Shown piece after piece: positions 37,603-46,279 of a stretch of 64,000 nt of DNA. The DNA lies in assembly GCF_002101585.1 (NCBI RefSeq), contig NZ_LQOT01000041.1:110565-174564 (forward strand), in the 5' to 3' direction. The stretch comes from Mycolicibacter engbaekii. GTDB taxonomy: Bacteria > Actinomycetota > Actinomycetes > Mycobacteriales > Mycobacteriaceae. The notes below the pieces were generated by a model, which was not told the origin of the DNA, did no database searches, and was given only the letters and a program-made list of their open reading frames with translations. The number at the start of each line of letters is the position of its first letter. Position 1 is the first letter of the stretch. A program made the translations under genes and the position numbers.

Positions 37603-39921
37603 CTAAAGCTTGGTCACCGGGGCGTGGTTGTGCATCAGTTTGACCCGCCCGGAGCTGCCGAAGTCGATCAGTGACATGGCGGACTCGCCCACCCCGGAGA
37701 CTTCCTCCACCCGGCCCAGGCCGTACTTGTCGTGCGACACCCGGTCCCCCGGCGCCAGCACCAGCAGCGGCCGGTTGCCCGATCGGCTCGGCGCAGGCCG
37801 CGGCGTGCCGAACCGGCCGGCTCCGCTGACCGGTGCGCTCGGCGCGACGCTGGCCTCGGTACGCCGCCAGTCGATGAGGTGCTGCGGGATCTCCCGCAGG
37901 AATCGCGATTCCGGGTTCAGCATCGGCTGGCCCCACGACGAGCGCACCTTGGCCCGGCTCAGGTACAGCCGTTGGCGCGCCCTGGTCAGACCGACGTAGG
38001 CCAGCCGGCGTTCCTCGGACAGCTCGCGGGCATCCCCCAGCGAACGCATGTGCGGGAACATGCCGTCCTCCCAGCCGACCACGAAAACCACCGGGAACTC
38101 CAGCCCCTTGGCGGTGTGCAAGGTCATCAAAGTGACCATCCCGGCCCCGTGTTCGGGAATCTCGTCGGTGTCGGCGATCAGCGAAACCCGTTCCAGGAAC
38201 GCCGCCAGCACACCGACGTCGGGCACGTCCTCCTCGACGGTGCCGTCCTGTTCGGCGAGCGCGTTGGCCCGGTCGATGCTGAATTCGTGTGCGACACTGA
38301 CCAATTCGTTGATGTTGTCCAACCGAGCCAGATCCTGCGGGTCGGTCGAGACCTCCAGTTCCTTGCGGTAACCGGTCCGGTCGAGCACCAGCTCCACCAG
38401 CGAGCCCAGATCGTCGTCGCAGGTGTTCAGATGCGCCCGCAACTCCTCGAGCATCGCGACGAAAGCGGCGATGGCGTTCTGCGAGCGGCTGTTGAGCATC
38501 GGTACGGAACCCTCGGCGGCGGCTGCCAGTGCGGCCGCGAATCCCATGCCGGTGTTCTCCGCATGCACCGCCACACACGCCTCCGCGCGGTCCCCGATAC
38601 CCCGGCGCGGGGTGTTGAGGATGCGTCGCAGGCTCACCGCGTCGCCGGGATTGTCCAGCACCCGCAGGTAGGCGATGATGTCGCGGATCTCTTTGCGTTC
38701 GTAGAAGCGCACACCGCCGACGACCTTGTACGGGATGCCGCTGCGGATGAATACCTCTTCCAGCGACCGCGACGAGTTGTTGGTGCGGTAGAACACCGCC
38801 ACGTCGCTGTAGTTGATGGTGCCGGCATCGGTCAGGGCGTCGATCTCCTGCGCGACGAACCGCGCCTCGTCATGCTCGTTGTCGGCGACGTAACCGACGA
38901 TCAGTTCGCCGTCGCCGGCGTCGGTCCACAGTCGCTTCTCCCGGCGCCCGGAGTTGCAGGCGATCAGCGCGTTGGCCGCCGAGAGAATGTTCTGCGTCGA
39001 GCGGTAGTTCTGCTCCAGCAGAATGGTGGTCGCGTCGGGATAGTCGCGTTCGAAATCCTCGATGTTGCGGATGGTGGCGCCGCGGAAGGCGTAGATCGAC
39101 TGATCGGCGTCGCCGACCACGCACAGTTCGGCGGGCGGCAGTTCGGAGTTGCCCTCGCCGGCCTGCGGTCCGTGACCGGCGAGTTCGCGCACCAACATGT
39201 ACTGGGCATGGTTGGTGTCCTGGTACTCGTCGACCAGGATGTGCCGGAACCTGCGGCGATAGTGCTGGGCGATCTCCGGGAAGGCCTGCAATATCGCGAC
39301 CGTCTCACCGATGAGGTCATCGAAGTCCAGGGCGTTGGCCGAACGCAGCCGACGCTGGTACTCGGCGTAGACGGCGGCCACCACCCGGCTCAGTTCGTCG
39401 GAATCCTCGGTGAGGTCGGCCAGCGCCCGGTCCGGGTCGATCAGTTCGTTCTTCAGGTTGGAGATGGCATTGGCCAGCAGCCGCGGCGAGTGCCGTTTGA
39501 CGTCGAGGCCCATGTCGCGGCCGATCATCAGCAGCAGCCGCCGCGAGTCGTCGGCGTCATAGATCGAGAAGTTGGAGTTCAGGCCGGGGACCACCGAGGC
39601 CTGGTTGCGCAGGATCCGCACGCAGGTGGAGTGGAACGTCGACACCCACATCACCCGGGCCCGGGGGCCCACCAGGCTCGACACTCGCTCGCGCATCTCG
39701 GCGGCGGCCTTGTTGGTGAAGGTGATGGCCAGGATCTGTCCCACCCCGACGTCCCGAGCGGCCAGCAGGTAGGCGATACGCCGGGTAAGCACCGCCGTCT
39801 TGCCCGAACCTGCGCCTGCCACGATCAGCAGCGGAGAGCCCTCATGCAACACGGCCCGGCGCTGCTGCGGGTTGAGGCCCTCGAGGAGATGGTCGGTGTG
39901 CGGACTGGCGTGCAAGGTCAT
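37603..39921 (-). CDS. uvrD1: ATP-dependent DNA helicase UvrD1/PcrA
   Basis: The 772-residue superfamily 1A helicase has the Q motif and Walker A LLIVAGAGSGKTAVLTRRI near residues 33-51, motif II VDEYQD, motif III GDADQSIYAFRGA, and motifs V/VI MTLHTAKGLEFPVVF and VGLTRARQRLY. The C-terminal Tudor-like tail (RVSHDKYGLGRVEEVSG) is typical of UvrD1, which acts in nucleotide excision repair and, in mycobacteria, with Ku. ATG 39921 is preferred for its GGGGGACG ribosome-binding site; an upstream extension of 124 codons is antisense to the chorismate mutase region and rejected. Confidence 0.97.
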   Translation of the reverse strand: MTLHASPHTDHLLEGLNPQQRRAVLHEGSPLLIVAGAGSGKTAVLTRRIAYLLAARDVGVGQILAITFTNKAAAEMRERVSSLVGPRARVMWVSTFHSTCVRILRNQASVVPGLNSNFSIYDADDSRRLLLMIGRDMGLDVKRHSPRLLANAISNLKNELIDPDRALADLTEDSDELSRVVAAVYAEYQRRLRSANALDFDDLIGETVAILQAFPEIAQHYRRRFRHILVDEYQDTNHAQYMLVRELAGHGPQAGEGNSELPPAELCVVGDADQSIYAFRGATIRNIEDFERDYPDATTILLEQNYRSTQNILSAANALIACNSGRREKRLWTDAGDGELIVGYVADNEHDEARFVAQEIDALTDAGTINYSDVAVFYRTNNSSRSLEEVFIRSGIPYKVVGGVRFYERKEIRDIIAYLRVLDNPGDAVSLRRILNTPRRGIGDRAEACVAVHAENTGMGFAAALAAAAEGSVPMLNSRSQNAIAAFVAMLEELRAHLNTCDDDLGSLVELVLDRTGYRKELEVSTDPQDLARLDNINELVSVAHEFSIDRANALAEQDGTVEEDVPDVGVLAAFLERVSLIADTDEIPEHGAGMVTLMTLHTAKGLEFPVVFVVGWEDGMFPHMRSLGDARELSEERRLAYVGLTRARQRLYLSRAKVRSSWGQPMLNPESRFLREIPQHLIDWRRTEASVAPSAPVSGAGRFGTPRPAPSRSGNRPLLVLAPGDRVSHDKYGLGRVEEVSGVGESAMSLIDFGSSGRVKLMHNHAPVTKL

Positions 39922-40171
39922 AGCGTCCCCCAACGTACCGCCGCCGGGCGACAGTCTTTGCGCTGGCACTGCCGTTAGTGGCACACTCGGTTCGTGCTCG
40001 ACACGCGGCGTCGATTTTTCTACGGGTACCGAACAGCGGTGCCCGTGGTTTAAGCGCAACGCCTGCGCCCCGCGGTCCGCTTCGCCGGCCCGGGGCCTCG
40101 TCTGTTGTGTGAGGCCGGATCGCCGAATGGGACCAGAAACCACCCAACAGCGAGAACCTGGAGTCCAGATC

Positions 40172-40435
40172 ATGTCTGCCCAATCCCAACAGCTGCCCGA
40201 CATCGAGGAACTGCGCCACGAGATCGACCGGCTCGACGCCGAGATCCTGGCCGCAGTCAAGCGCCGCACCGAAGTGGCCCAGGAGATCGGCAAACTCCGG
40301 ATGGCCTCCGGCGGTACCCGCCTGGTGCACAGCCGGGAGATGAAGGTGCTGGAGCGCTACAGCGAACTCGGTGAGGACGGCAAGGACCTGGCCATGCTGC
40401 TGCTGCGGTTGGGCCGCGGCCGGCTCGGTCACTAG
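40172..40435 (+). CDS. Intracellular chorismate mutase (AroQ-delta type, Rv0948c-like)
   Basis: The 87-residue helical protein converts chorismate to prephenate for Phe/Tyr synthesis. LPDIEELRHEIDRLDAEIL, VKRRTEVAQEIGKLR and TRLVHSREMKVLERY carry the active-site Arg and Lys residues of the AroQ fold. The short length and C-terminal GRGRLGH match the mycobacterial enzyme, which is activated by binding to DAHP synthase. ATG 40172 follows GGAG at about 9 nt. The 250-bp divergent gap to uvrD1 contains an imperfect GGGTACC/GGTGCCC inverted repeat near 40022-40042. Confidence 0.93.
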   Translation: MSAQSQQLPDIEELRHEIDRLDAEILAAVKRRTEVAQEIGKLRMASGGTRLVHSREMKVLERYSELGEDGKDLAMLLLRLGRGRLGH

Positions 40436-40440
40436 TACCC

Positions 40441-40600
40441 CGCGCCCGGCTCCGCTACCCCGCGCCCGGCTCCGCCGCGCCAGCGGTCGCCACGGGAACC
40501 TCCGCCGACCCGCCGCGCCCGGCTCCGCCGCGCCAGCGGTCGCCGCGGGAACCTCCGCCGACCCGCCGCGCCCGGCTCCGCCGCGCTAGCGGTCGCCGCT
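40441..40600. repeat. About 2.8 tandem copies of a 53-bp GC-rich repeat
   Basis: The word CGCGCCCGGCTCCG starts at 40441, 40461, 40514 and 40567; the last three are spaced 53 bp apart and the first is a 20-bp partial unit. Each full unit continues CGCGCCAGCGGTCGCC and GGGAACCTCCGCCGACC. The same core as at 37491-37600 places these in one repeat family. The array occupies the gap between chorismate mutase and pgi. Confidence 0.8.
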
Positions 40601-40605
40601 AATGT
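40600..40605 (+). promoter_or_regulatory. Candidate -10 element of pgi (leaderless)
   Basis: TAATGT ends six bases before the ATG at 40612 and directly abuts the repeat array; CGGAGA in between could also act as a weak ribosome-binding site. Confidence 0.35.
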
Positions 40606-40611
40606 CGGAGA

Positions 40612-42276
40612 ATGAGCTCCGTCCAGCAGATCGCCGACATCTCTGCCACACCGGCCTGGGACGCGTTGCGCAAGCACCATCGGCAGATCGGCGAGACGCA
40701 CCTGCGGCAGTTCTTCGCCGACGATCCCGACCGTGGCACCACATTCACCGTGACCGTCGGCGACCTCTATATCGACTACAGCAAGAACCGGATCACCGGC
40801 GAGACCATCCGGCTGCTGCTCGAGCTGGCCCGCACGGCCGGCCTGGAGGACCGGCGCGACGCGATGTTCGCCGGAGAACACATCAACACCTCCGAGGACC
40901 GGGCCGTGCTGCACACCGCGTTGCGGCTCCCGCGTGATGCCGCGCTGAGCGTCGACGGCCAGGATGTGGTGGCCGATGTCCACGCAGTGCTGGACGCCAT
41001 GGGCGATTTCACCGATCGGCTGCGCGGCGGCGAATGGACCGGCGCCACCGGCGAACGCATCCGCACCGTCGTCAACATCGGCATCGGTGGATCCGACCTG
41101 GGTCCGGTCATGGTCGACCGGGCGCTGCGGCACTACGCCGACGCCGGTATCTCGGCCCGCTTCGTCTCCAATGTCGACCCTGCCGACCTGACCGCGAAGC
41201 TCGCCGGCCTGGACCCGGCCAGCACGCTGTTCATCGTCGCCTCCAAGACATTCTCGACACTGGAGACCCTGACCAACGCCACCGCTGCCCGGCGCTGGCT
41301 CACCGATGCGCTGGGCGACGACGCCGTCGCCCGGCACTTCGTGGCGGTCTCCACCCACGAGGCGCGGGTCGCAGAGTTCGGTATCGACACCGCCAACATG
41401 TTCGGCTTCTGGGACTGGGTCGGCGGACGGTACTCAGTGGATTCGGCGATAGGGCTGTCGGTGATGGCGGTGATCGGCCGGGAGCGCTTCGCCGAGTTCC
41501 TGTCGGGCTTTCATATCGTCGACGAACATTTCCGCACTGCGCCACTGGAATCCAATGCACCGGCGCTGCTGGGACTGATCGCGTTGTGGTACTCCAACTT
41601 CTTCGGCGCACAGTCTCGTGCCGTGCTGCCCTACTCCAACGACTTGGACCGCTTCGCCGCCTACCTGCAGCAGCTCACCATGGAGTCCAATGGCAAGTCC
41701 ACCCGGGCCGACGGCACACCGGTCAGCACCGATACCGGTGAAATCTATTGGGGCGAGCCGGGAACCAACGGGCAGCACGCGTTCTACCAATTGCTGCACC
41801 AGGGGACCCGTCTGGTGCCGGCCGACTTCATCGGCTTCTCGCAACCCGTCGACGACTTGGCCACCGCAGACGGGTCGGGCAGCATGCACGACCTGCTGAT
41901 GAGCAACTTCTTCGCCCAAACCCAGGTGCTGGCATTCGGCAAGAGCGCGCAGGAGATCGCAGCCGAGGGAACCCCCGCAGATGTCGTGCCGCACAAGGTT
42001 ATGCCGGGAAATCGTCCCACCACCTCGATCCTGGCGACCCGGCTGACCCCTTCGGTGCTGGGCCAGCTGATCGCGCTCTACGAGCATCAGGTGTTCACCG
42101 AGGGCGTGGTGTGGGGCATCGATTCGTTCGACCAGTGGGGTGTGGAGCTGGGCAAGGCGCAGGCCAAGGCACTGCTTCCGGTGATCACCGGCGACGCCGC
42201 CCCGCAGCGCCAGACCGACAGCTCCACGGACGCGCTGGTGCGCCGCTACCGCGCGGCGCGCGGTCGCGCCACCTAG
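40612..42276 (+). CDS. pgi: Glucose-6-phosphate isomerase
   Basis: The 554-residue enzyme interconverts glucose-6-phosphate and fructose-6-phosphate. Present are [13 protein letters not shown], the sugar-phosphate loop SKTFSTLET (about residue 212), the catalytic-Glu region after [11 protein letters not shown], the His in [13 protein letters not shown] and the C-terminal lysine in ELGKAQAK. The length equals that of M. tuberculosis Pgi (553). It follows the chorismate mutase gene, as in M. tuberculosis, with the repeat array inserted between. Confidence 0.97.
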   Translation: MSSVQQIADISATPAWDALRKHHRQIGETHLRQFFADDPDRGTTFTVTVGDLYIDYSKNRITGETIRLLLELARTAGLEDRRDAMFAGEHINTSEDRAVLHTALRLPRDAALSVDGQDVVADVHAVLDAMGDFTDRLRGGEWTGATGERIRTVVNIGIGGSDLGPVMVDRALRHYADAGISARFVSNVDPADLTAKLAGLDPASTLFIVASKTFSTLETLTNATAARRWLTDALGDDAVARHFVAVSTHEARVAEFGIDTANMFGFWDWVGGRYSVDSAIGLSVMAVIGRERFAEFLSGFHIVDEHFRTAPLESNAPALLGLIALWYSNFFGAQSRAVLPYSNDLDRFAAYLQQLTMESNGKSTRADGTPVSTDTGEIYWGEPGTNGQHAFYQLLHQGTRLVPADFIGFSQPVDDLATADGSGSMHDLLMSNFFAQTQVLAFGKSAQEIAAEGTPADVVPHKVMPGNRPTTSILATRLTPSVLGQLIALYEHQVFTEGVVWGIDSFDQWGVELGKAQAKALLPVITGDAAPQRQTDSSTDALVRRYRAARGRAT

Positions 42277-42626
42277 GACCGTCCCGCGGCTTTCTCTCAC
42301 CGTGACTTTTTCGGCGGGCCGGCGCTGCCGGGGTACCCGGGTCCGCCGCCGGCTCAGCGCGGGGACAGTGTCGGCACTCCGCCATCGGTGCGCATCACCG
42401 TGGCACGGACCGCCGCCCGCAGGAGTGAAACCGCGGCGAATACGTACCTGGTGAAGGAGTTTCCCCGCGTGGGCCCGCGCGGTCGGCTCCAGCATCCCTG
42501 GAGAAAGGTGCCGTTGCTCGCTGAGCTAACGACTGACGCCTCCGCAACGGCGAGGCGGGCCGCGCCGGCTGACCACCGATCGATAAACCATCGCACCACG
42601 ACAGAGATTTCGGGATCGACGTTTTT
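42277..42626. other. Intergenic region with two hairpins, no gene recognised
   Basis: This 350-bp stretch after pgi has no convincing coding frame. CTCCAG (42487-42492)/CTGGAG (42498-42503) and GCCGTTGC (42510-42517)/GCAACGGC (42544-42551) form two perfect hairpins 6 nt apart, possibly an untranslated RNA or the pgi 3' end. No known riboswitch family was recognised. Confidence 0.4.
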
Positions 42627-42632
42627 TAGGCT
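42627..42632 (+). promoter_or_regulatory. -10 element for the leaderless Cys-rich leader ORF
   Basis: TAGGCT (TANNNT) is followed by 7 nt and then the ATG at 42640, the spacing expected when transcription starts at the ATG itself. Confidence 0.5.
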
Positions 42633-42639
42633 ACGCCGC

Positions 42640-42744
42640 ATGCAGCTGCCAACCCCAGCTCGGCGACGCCCCTCGGTGGCGTTGGGCCGCGACCGCGATG
42701 CCGTCACCCGCGGCGCCGCGCGTTGCCTGCACTGTTGTCGCTGA
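42640..42744 (+). CDS. Short Cys-containing leader peptide, candidate cysteine-responsive attenuator
   Basis: A 34-codon frame starts MQLPTPARRR and ends CLHCCR-stop. Clustered cysteine codons at the very end of a leaderless, Arg-rich small ORF directly upstream of sulfate permease genes closely resemble the polycysteine leader ORFs described as cysteine-responsive attenuators in mycobacteria. Ribosome stalling at the Cys codons under cysteine shortage would change folding of the following hairpins and raise cysTW expression. It is too short for most gene finders; expression is inferred from promoter position and codon content. Confidence 0.6.
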   Translation: MQLPTPARRRPSVALGRDRDAVTRGAARCLHCCR

Positions 42745-42772
42745 CCCTTCCGCGACCAGCTCATTCCCGGTA

Positions 42773-42805
42773 GTCACCACTTTGGTGACCGGTGACGAAT
42801 CACCA
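42773..42805 (+). promoter_or_regulatory. Mutually exclusive hairpins between the Cys leader ORF and cysT
   Basis: TGGTGAC (42783-42789) can pair perfectly with the upstream GTCACCA (42773-42779) or, over TGGTGA, with the downstream TCACCA (42800-42805). Both cannot form at once, a hallmark of attenuators. The first stem begins 29 nt after the leader stop. Confidence 0.5.
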
Positions 42806-42829
42806 GGCATTGATATGGGGAGGCCAGCC

Positions 42830-42859
42830 ATGCATTCTTCTTTGGGGTTCACCCGATGA
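42830..42859 (+). CDS. Second mini-ORF translationally coupled to cysT
   Basis: Nine codons (MHSSLGFTR) starting after a strong GGGGAGG (42817-42823) and ending in a TGA that overlaps the cysT ATG (ATGA). It could deliver ribosomes to cysT by reinitiation. Too short for statistical support. Confidence 0.35.
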   Translation: MHSSLGFTR

Positions 42860-43743
42860 CTGTCAAGCCCGCGCTGGAGCCGGCTCAGCACATCCCGGCC
42901 GCCTCGCCACGCCCGGAGGCCGCCGCACCCATTGGGGGCACCGCTGGCCGCCGAGGCCTGGTCACACCGCTTCGCATCGGCGTGACGACGTTGTGGCTGT
43001 CGGTGATCGTGCTTCTGCCGTTGCTCGCCATCGCCTGGAAAGCAGGCGGTAAGGGATGGCAGGGCTTCCGGCTGGCGGTGACCTCCCACGCGGCCCTCGA
43101 ATCTTTCCGCGTCACATTGACGATTGCGGTCCTGGTGACGGTGCTGGACGTGGTGTTCGGCCTGGCGACCGCCTGGGTGTTGGTACGCGACGACTTCGCC
43201 TTTAAAGGCGTGATCGATGCGCTGATCGACCTCCCTTTTGCACTGCCGACCATCGTCACCAGCCTGGTGATGCTCGCCTTGTACGGCAGCTCCAGCCCGA
43301 TCGGTATTCATCTGCAGCACACTCCACCCGGAGTGGCTATGGCGCTGGCCTTCGTCACATTGCCGCTGGTCGTCCGCGCCGTTCAGCCGGTGCTCTTGGA
43401 AATCGATCGCGATGTCGAGGAAGCCGCCGCAGCACTGGGCGCCTCGCGCCTTACCGTGTTCACGACGGTTGTGCTGCCGTCGCTGCAGCCGGTGCTGCTG
43501 ACCGGTGCCGGACTCGCGTTCTCGCGGTGCGTCGCCGAATTCGGTTCGGTGGTGACGATCGGCGGCGCGATTCCGGGCAAGACCGAAGTGTCGTCGCAGT
43601 GGATCCGCGCGCTGGTCGAAAACGACGACCACACCAGCGCTGCGGCCATATCGATCGTGTTGTTGGCGATCTCGTTCGCCGTGCTGGTGCTGCTGCGGGC
43701 GGTGGGCGGGCGGGCGGCCAAGCGCGAGGAGGAGGCCGAGTGA
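42856..43743 (+). CDS. cysT: Sulfate/thiosulfate ABC transporter permease CysT
   Basis: The 295-residue permease has six membrane helices, an N-terminal Ala/Pro-rich cytoplasmic stretch and the ABC coupling (EAA) loop VEEAAAALGASRLTVFTTVVLPSL at about residues 193-216. FGLATAWVLVRDDF and FAEFGSVVTIGGAIPGKTE-like segments match CysT/CysU. It overlaps cysW by 4 nt. No substrate-binding protein (subI/sbp) or ATPase (cysA) gene flanks it, unlike the four-gene M. tuberculosis operon, so it must borrow those parts or be a remnant. Confidence 0.93.
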   Translation: MTVKPALEPAQHIPAASPRPEAAAPIGGTAGRRGLVTPLRIGVTTLWLSVIVLLPLLAIAWKAGGKGWQGFRLAVTSHAALESFRVTLTIAVLVTVLDVVFGLATAWVLVRDDFAFKGVIDALIDLPFALPTIVTSLVMLALYGSSSPIGIHLQHTPPGVAMALAFVTLPLVVRAVQPVLLEIDRDVEEAAAALGASRLTVFTTVVLPSLQPVLLTGAGLAFSRCVAEFGSVVTIGGAIPGKTEVSSQWIRALVENDDHTSAAAISIVLLAISFAVLVLLRAVGGRAAKREEEAE

Positions 43744-44570
43744 CGTCCCGGCCTAGCAAACGCCACCTCCTCCGGTGCGCTGTTCTGGGCTATGTCGGCA
43801 TAATGCTCATCGCTCCGGTGTCGGTGATTCTCTATCGGACATTCGAGCCGGGGCTGGGTCATTTTTGGGCATGGGTGAGCACTCCGGCGGCCGTTTCGGC
43901 GCTGAACCTGTCACTGCTTCTGGTGATCATCGTGGTGCCACTAAATGCCCTTTTCGGGGTATCGACGGCGATCCTTCTGGTGCGCAATCGTTTTCGTGGA
44001 CGTTCCATCCTTCAGGCGATTCTCGACCTGCCCTTCGCGGTCTCCCCCATCATCGTCGGTGTCGCACTGATCGCATTGTGGGGATCATCGGGGGCCTTGG
44101 GCTTCGTCGAGAGCAGTCTCGGATTCAAGATTATCTTCGGGCTGCCCGGCATGGTCCTGGCGAGCATCTTCGTCACGCTGCCGTTCGTGGTGCGCGAAGT
44201 CCAGCCGGTGCTCGTGGAGGTCGGAGTGGAACAGGAGCAGGCCGCCGCAACACTGGGATCCACTGCATGGCAGACTCTTTGGCGGGTCACGCTGCCATCG
44301 ATCCGCTGGGGTTTGACCTACGGCATTGTGCTGACCACCGCTCGCACCCTCGGCGAGTTCGGTGCGGTCATCATGGTCTCGTCGAACCTGCCGGGACAGT
44401 CTCAGACCTTGACGTTGCTGGCCAACGACCGCTACCACCGCGGTGCCGAGTACGGCGCCTACGCGGTGTCCACGTTGCTGATGGGCGTCGCCGTAGCCTT
44501 CTTGGCCGCCAAGGCTGCCCTGCTGCTCTACCGCAAGCAGGCCAAGGCTCTGGACCGGGCGGTCCACTGA
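43740..44570 (+). CDS. cysW: Sulfate/thiosulfate ABC transporter permease CysW
   Basis: The 276-residue second permease begins at GTG 43740, overlapping the cysT stop (GTGA). It has six helices, the EAA-type loop VEQEQAAATLGSTAWQTLWRVTLPSI and the GEFGAVIMVSSNLPGQSQT segment typical of CysW. The region beyond it is convergent with the SDR gene (28 bp), leaving no room for cysA. Confidence 0.93.
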   Translation: MTSRPSKRHLLRCAVLGYVGIMLIAPVSVILYRTFEPGLGHFWAWVSTPAAVSALNLSLLLVIIVVPLNALFGVSTAILLVRNRFRGRSILQAILDLPFAVSPIIVGVALIALWGSSGALGFVESSLGFKIIFGLPGMVLASIFVTLPFVVREVQPVLVEVGVEQEQAAATLGSTAWQTLWRVTLPSIRWGLTYGIVLTTARTLGEFGAVIMVSSNLPGQSQTLTLLANDRYHRGAEYGAYAVSTLLMGVAVAFLAAKAALLLYRKQAKALDRAVH

Positions 44571-44598
44571 TTCGCTCGCCGCGGCGCCCGGCGGCAGA

Positions 44599-45348
44599 TC
44601 AGGAGAAGCGCTTGGTGTAGCGCGGAGGCAACCGGCGCAGCAGCCACACCAGCGGCATCCACGGCCAGGACGGGACCACAGCCCGGCCGGTCTCGCGTTC
44701 GATGGCGCGCACCATGGCCTTGACCCCGGACTCGTTGTCCACCATCAACGGAGTGGACGCCGTTCTGGCGGTCATCTCCGATTCGATGTAGCCCGGTTCC
44801 AGCACGGTGACCCTGATCGGGCCCTTCGCATACTCCGCGCGCAGCGATTCGCCCAGCGACGACACCCCGGCCTTGCTGGCGGCGTAGGCCGCCTTGACCC
44901 CGGGGACACCCTTGTTGCCCAGCACTGAGGAGATCAGCACCAGGTGGCCGCCGCCGGCGGATGTGAACATCTCGAGCGCGGTCTCGATCTGCACCAGGGC
45001 GGCGACCAGGTTCGTCTCGATGGTCGCCTTGTTGGCCCACAGCTTGCCCGAGCCCAGCCGGGCCCCTTTGCCGATACCGGCATTGACGATGACCCGGTCG
45101 ATTCCGCCCAGTTCCGCGGCGAACTGCCCGAACACCTTCGGGATTTCGTCGTGGTCGTTCACATCGAGTGCGGCCACCGCGACGGTGATTCCCGGGAACT
45201 GCGCTGTCAGTTCGGCTTTGAGTTCTTCGAGCCGGTCGGTCCGGCGGGCGCACAGGGCAAGGTCACGACCACGCGCCGCGAACGCGCGGGCCATGCCCGC
45301 ACCGAGGCCCGAACTGGCACCGGTGATCAGGATTCTCTGACGGGTCAT
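44599..45348 (-). CDS. Short-chain dehydrogenase/reductase (Rv0945-like)
   Basis: The 249-residue Rossmann enzyme has TGASSGLGAGMARAFA for nucleotide binding, ARRTD after strand 2 (suggesting NADP), VNAGIGKGA, the catalytic Ser in LISSVLG and YAASKAG for the Tyr/Lys pair. The substrate is unknown. The ATG at 45348 follows a TAAGCT -10-like element by six bases, so it may be leaderless. Confidence 0.92.
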   Translation of the reverse strand: MTRQRILITGASSGLGAGMARAFAARGRDLALCARRTDRLEELKAELTAQFPGITVAVAALDVNDHDEIPKVFGQFAAELGGIDRVIVNAGIGKGARLGSGKLWANKATIETNLVAALVQIETALEMFTSAGGGHLVLISSVLGNKGVPGVKAAYAASKAGVSSLGESLRAEYAKGPIRVTVLEPGYIESEMTARTASTPLMVDNESGVKAMVRAIERETGRAVVPSWPWMPLVWLLRRLPPRYTKRFS

Positions 45349-45354
45349 CAGGGC

Positions 45355-45360
45355 AGCTTA
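45355..45360 (-). promoter_or_regulatory. Candidate leaderless promoter (-10) of the SDR gene
   Basis: TAAGCT on the minus strand, six bases before the ATG; no ribosome-binding site is visible. Confidence 0.4.
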
Positions 45361-45396
45361 ACGGCGCTCGCCGGCGGTGCGGAATTGGTCGGGCCC

Positions 45397-46260
45397 TTAC
45401 TTGAGCAGTCGCGACATCCGGCGGTCGGCCAGCACCTTTCCACCGGTTTGGCAGGTCGGACAGTACTGAAATGACTTATCGGCAAAAGATATTTCCCGAA
45501 CCGTGTCGGCGCAGACCGGGCACGGCAGACCCGTTCGGGCGTGCACCCGCAGACCGGAGCGCTTTTCACCCTTCAGCGTGGCAGCCTGCTGCCCCACTGA
45601 GCGGGTGACCGCATCGGCCAGCACGGCGTGCATGGCCTCGTGTAATGCGGTCAGCTGATCGGTGGACAGCTTGCCGGCAGTTGAAAACGGCGACAGCCGC
45701 GCGGTGTGCAGGATCTCGTCGCTGTAGGCGTTGCCGATCCCGGCGATCACCTTCTGATCGGTGAGGACGTTTTTGATGCGACCGGTCTGGCCGGCCAGTA
45801 GCCGGGCCAGGTCTTCGGCATCGATCGCCAGCGCATCCGGCCCCAGGGTGGCGATACCCGGTACCTTCGCCGGGTCGTCGACCAGCCAGACCGCCAGCCG
45901 CTTCTGCGTTCCGGCCTCGGTCAGGTCGAAACCGGGGGCCTGCCCCGGGACACCCAGGTGCACCCGTAGCGCGATCGGTCCCTTGCCCGGCCGCAGCGGG
46001 GCAGCCGCCAACTGATCCGACCAGCGCAGCCACCCCGCCCGCGACAGATGCGCGATCAGGAACAGCTCCCCGGCCTGCAACCCCAGATACTTGCCCCACC
46101 GGTGCGCACCGGTAACCACCTGGCCGTGCAACGCCGATGGCGGCGGGTCGAAGGTTTTGAGCACCGACAGCGCCGCGACATCGATCCGGCCGATGCCGTT
46201 GCCGACGGCGTGCCGGCGCAGATGATCGGCGAGCGCTTCGACCTCGGGCAGCTCCGGCAT
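45397..46260 (-). CDS. Formamidopyrimidine-DNA glycosylase / endonuclease VIII family protein, full length
   Basis: The 287-residue base-excision repair enzyme starts MPELPEVE, supplying the catalytic N-terminal Pro2 and Glu3. Lys lies in HRWGKYLG (beta-hairpin lysine), the H2TH domain is around TGRIKNVLTDQKVIAGIGNAY, and the zinc finger is CPVCADT ... FQYCPTC. It would remove oxidised bases and nick the strand. By position it corresponds to M. tuberculosis Rv0944, which I recall as a short inactive fragment; here all domains are intact. Fpg versus Nei substrate preference cannot be told. Confidence 0.9.
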   Translation of the reverse strand: MPELPEVEALADHLRRHAVGNGIGRIDVAALSVLKTFDPPPSALHGQVVTGAHRWGKYLGLQAGELFLIAHLSRAGWLRWSDQLAAAPLRPGKGPIALRVHLGVPGQAPGFDLTEAGTQKRLAVWLVDDPAKVPGIATLGPDALAIDAEDLARLLAGQTGRIKNVLTDQKVIAGIGNAYSDEILHTARLSPFSTAGKLSTDQLTALHEAMHAVLADAVTRSVGQQAATLKGEKRSGLRVHARTGLPCPVCADTVREISFADKSFQYCPTCQTGGKVLADRRMSRLLK

Positions 46261-46279
46261 GCTGTCGAGTCTGCCTGGA

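Noticed and set aside
37491..40600. CRISPR array
   Set aside because: Units are 53-55 bp tandem repeats without unique spacers and no cas genes are present.
42487..42551. SAM or other known riboswitch in the pgi-cysT gap
   Set aside because: The two hairpins do not match riboswitch cores I know, and they lie upstream of the predicted leaderless start.
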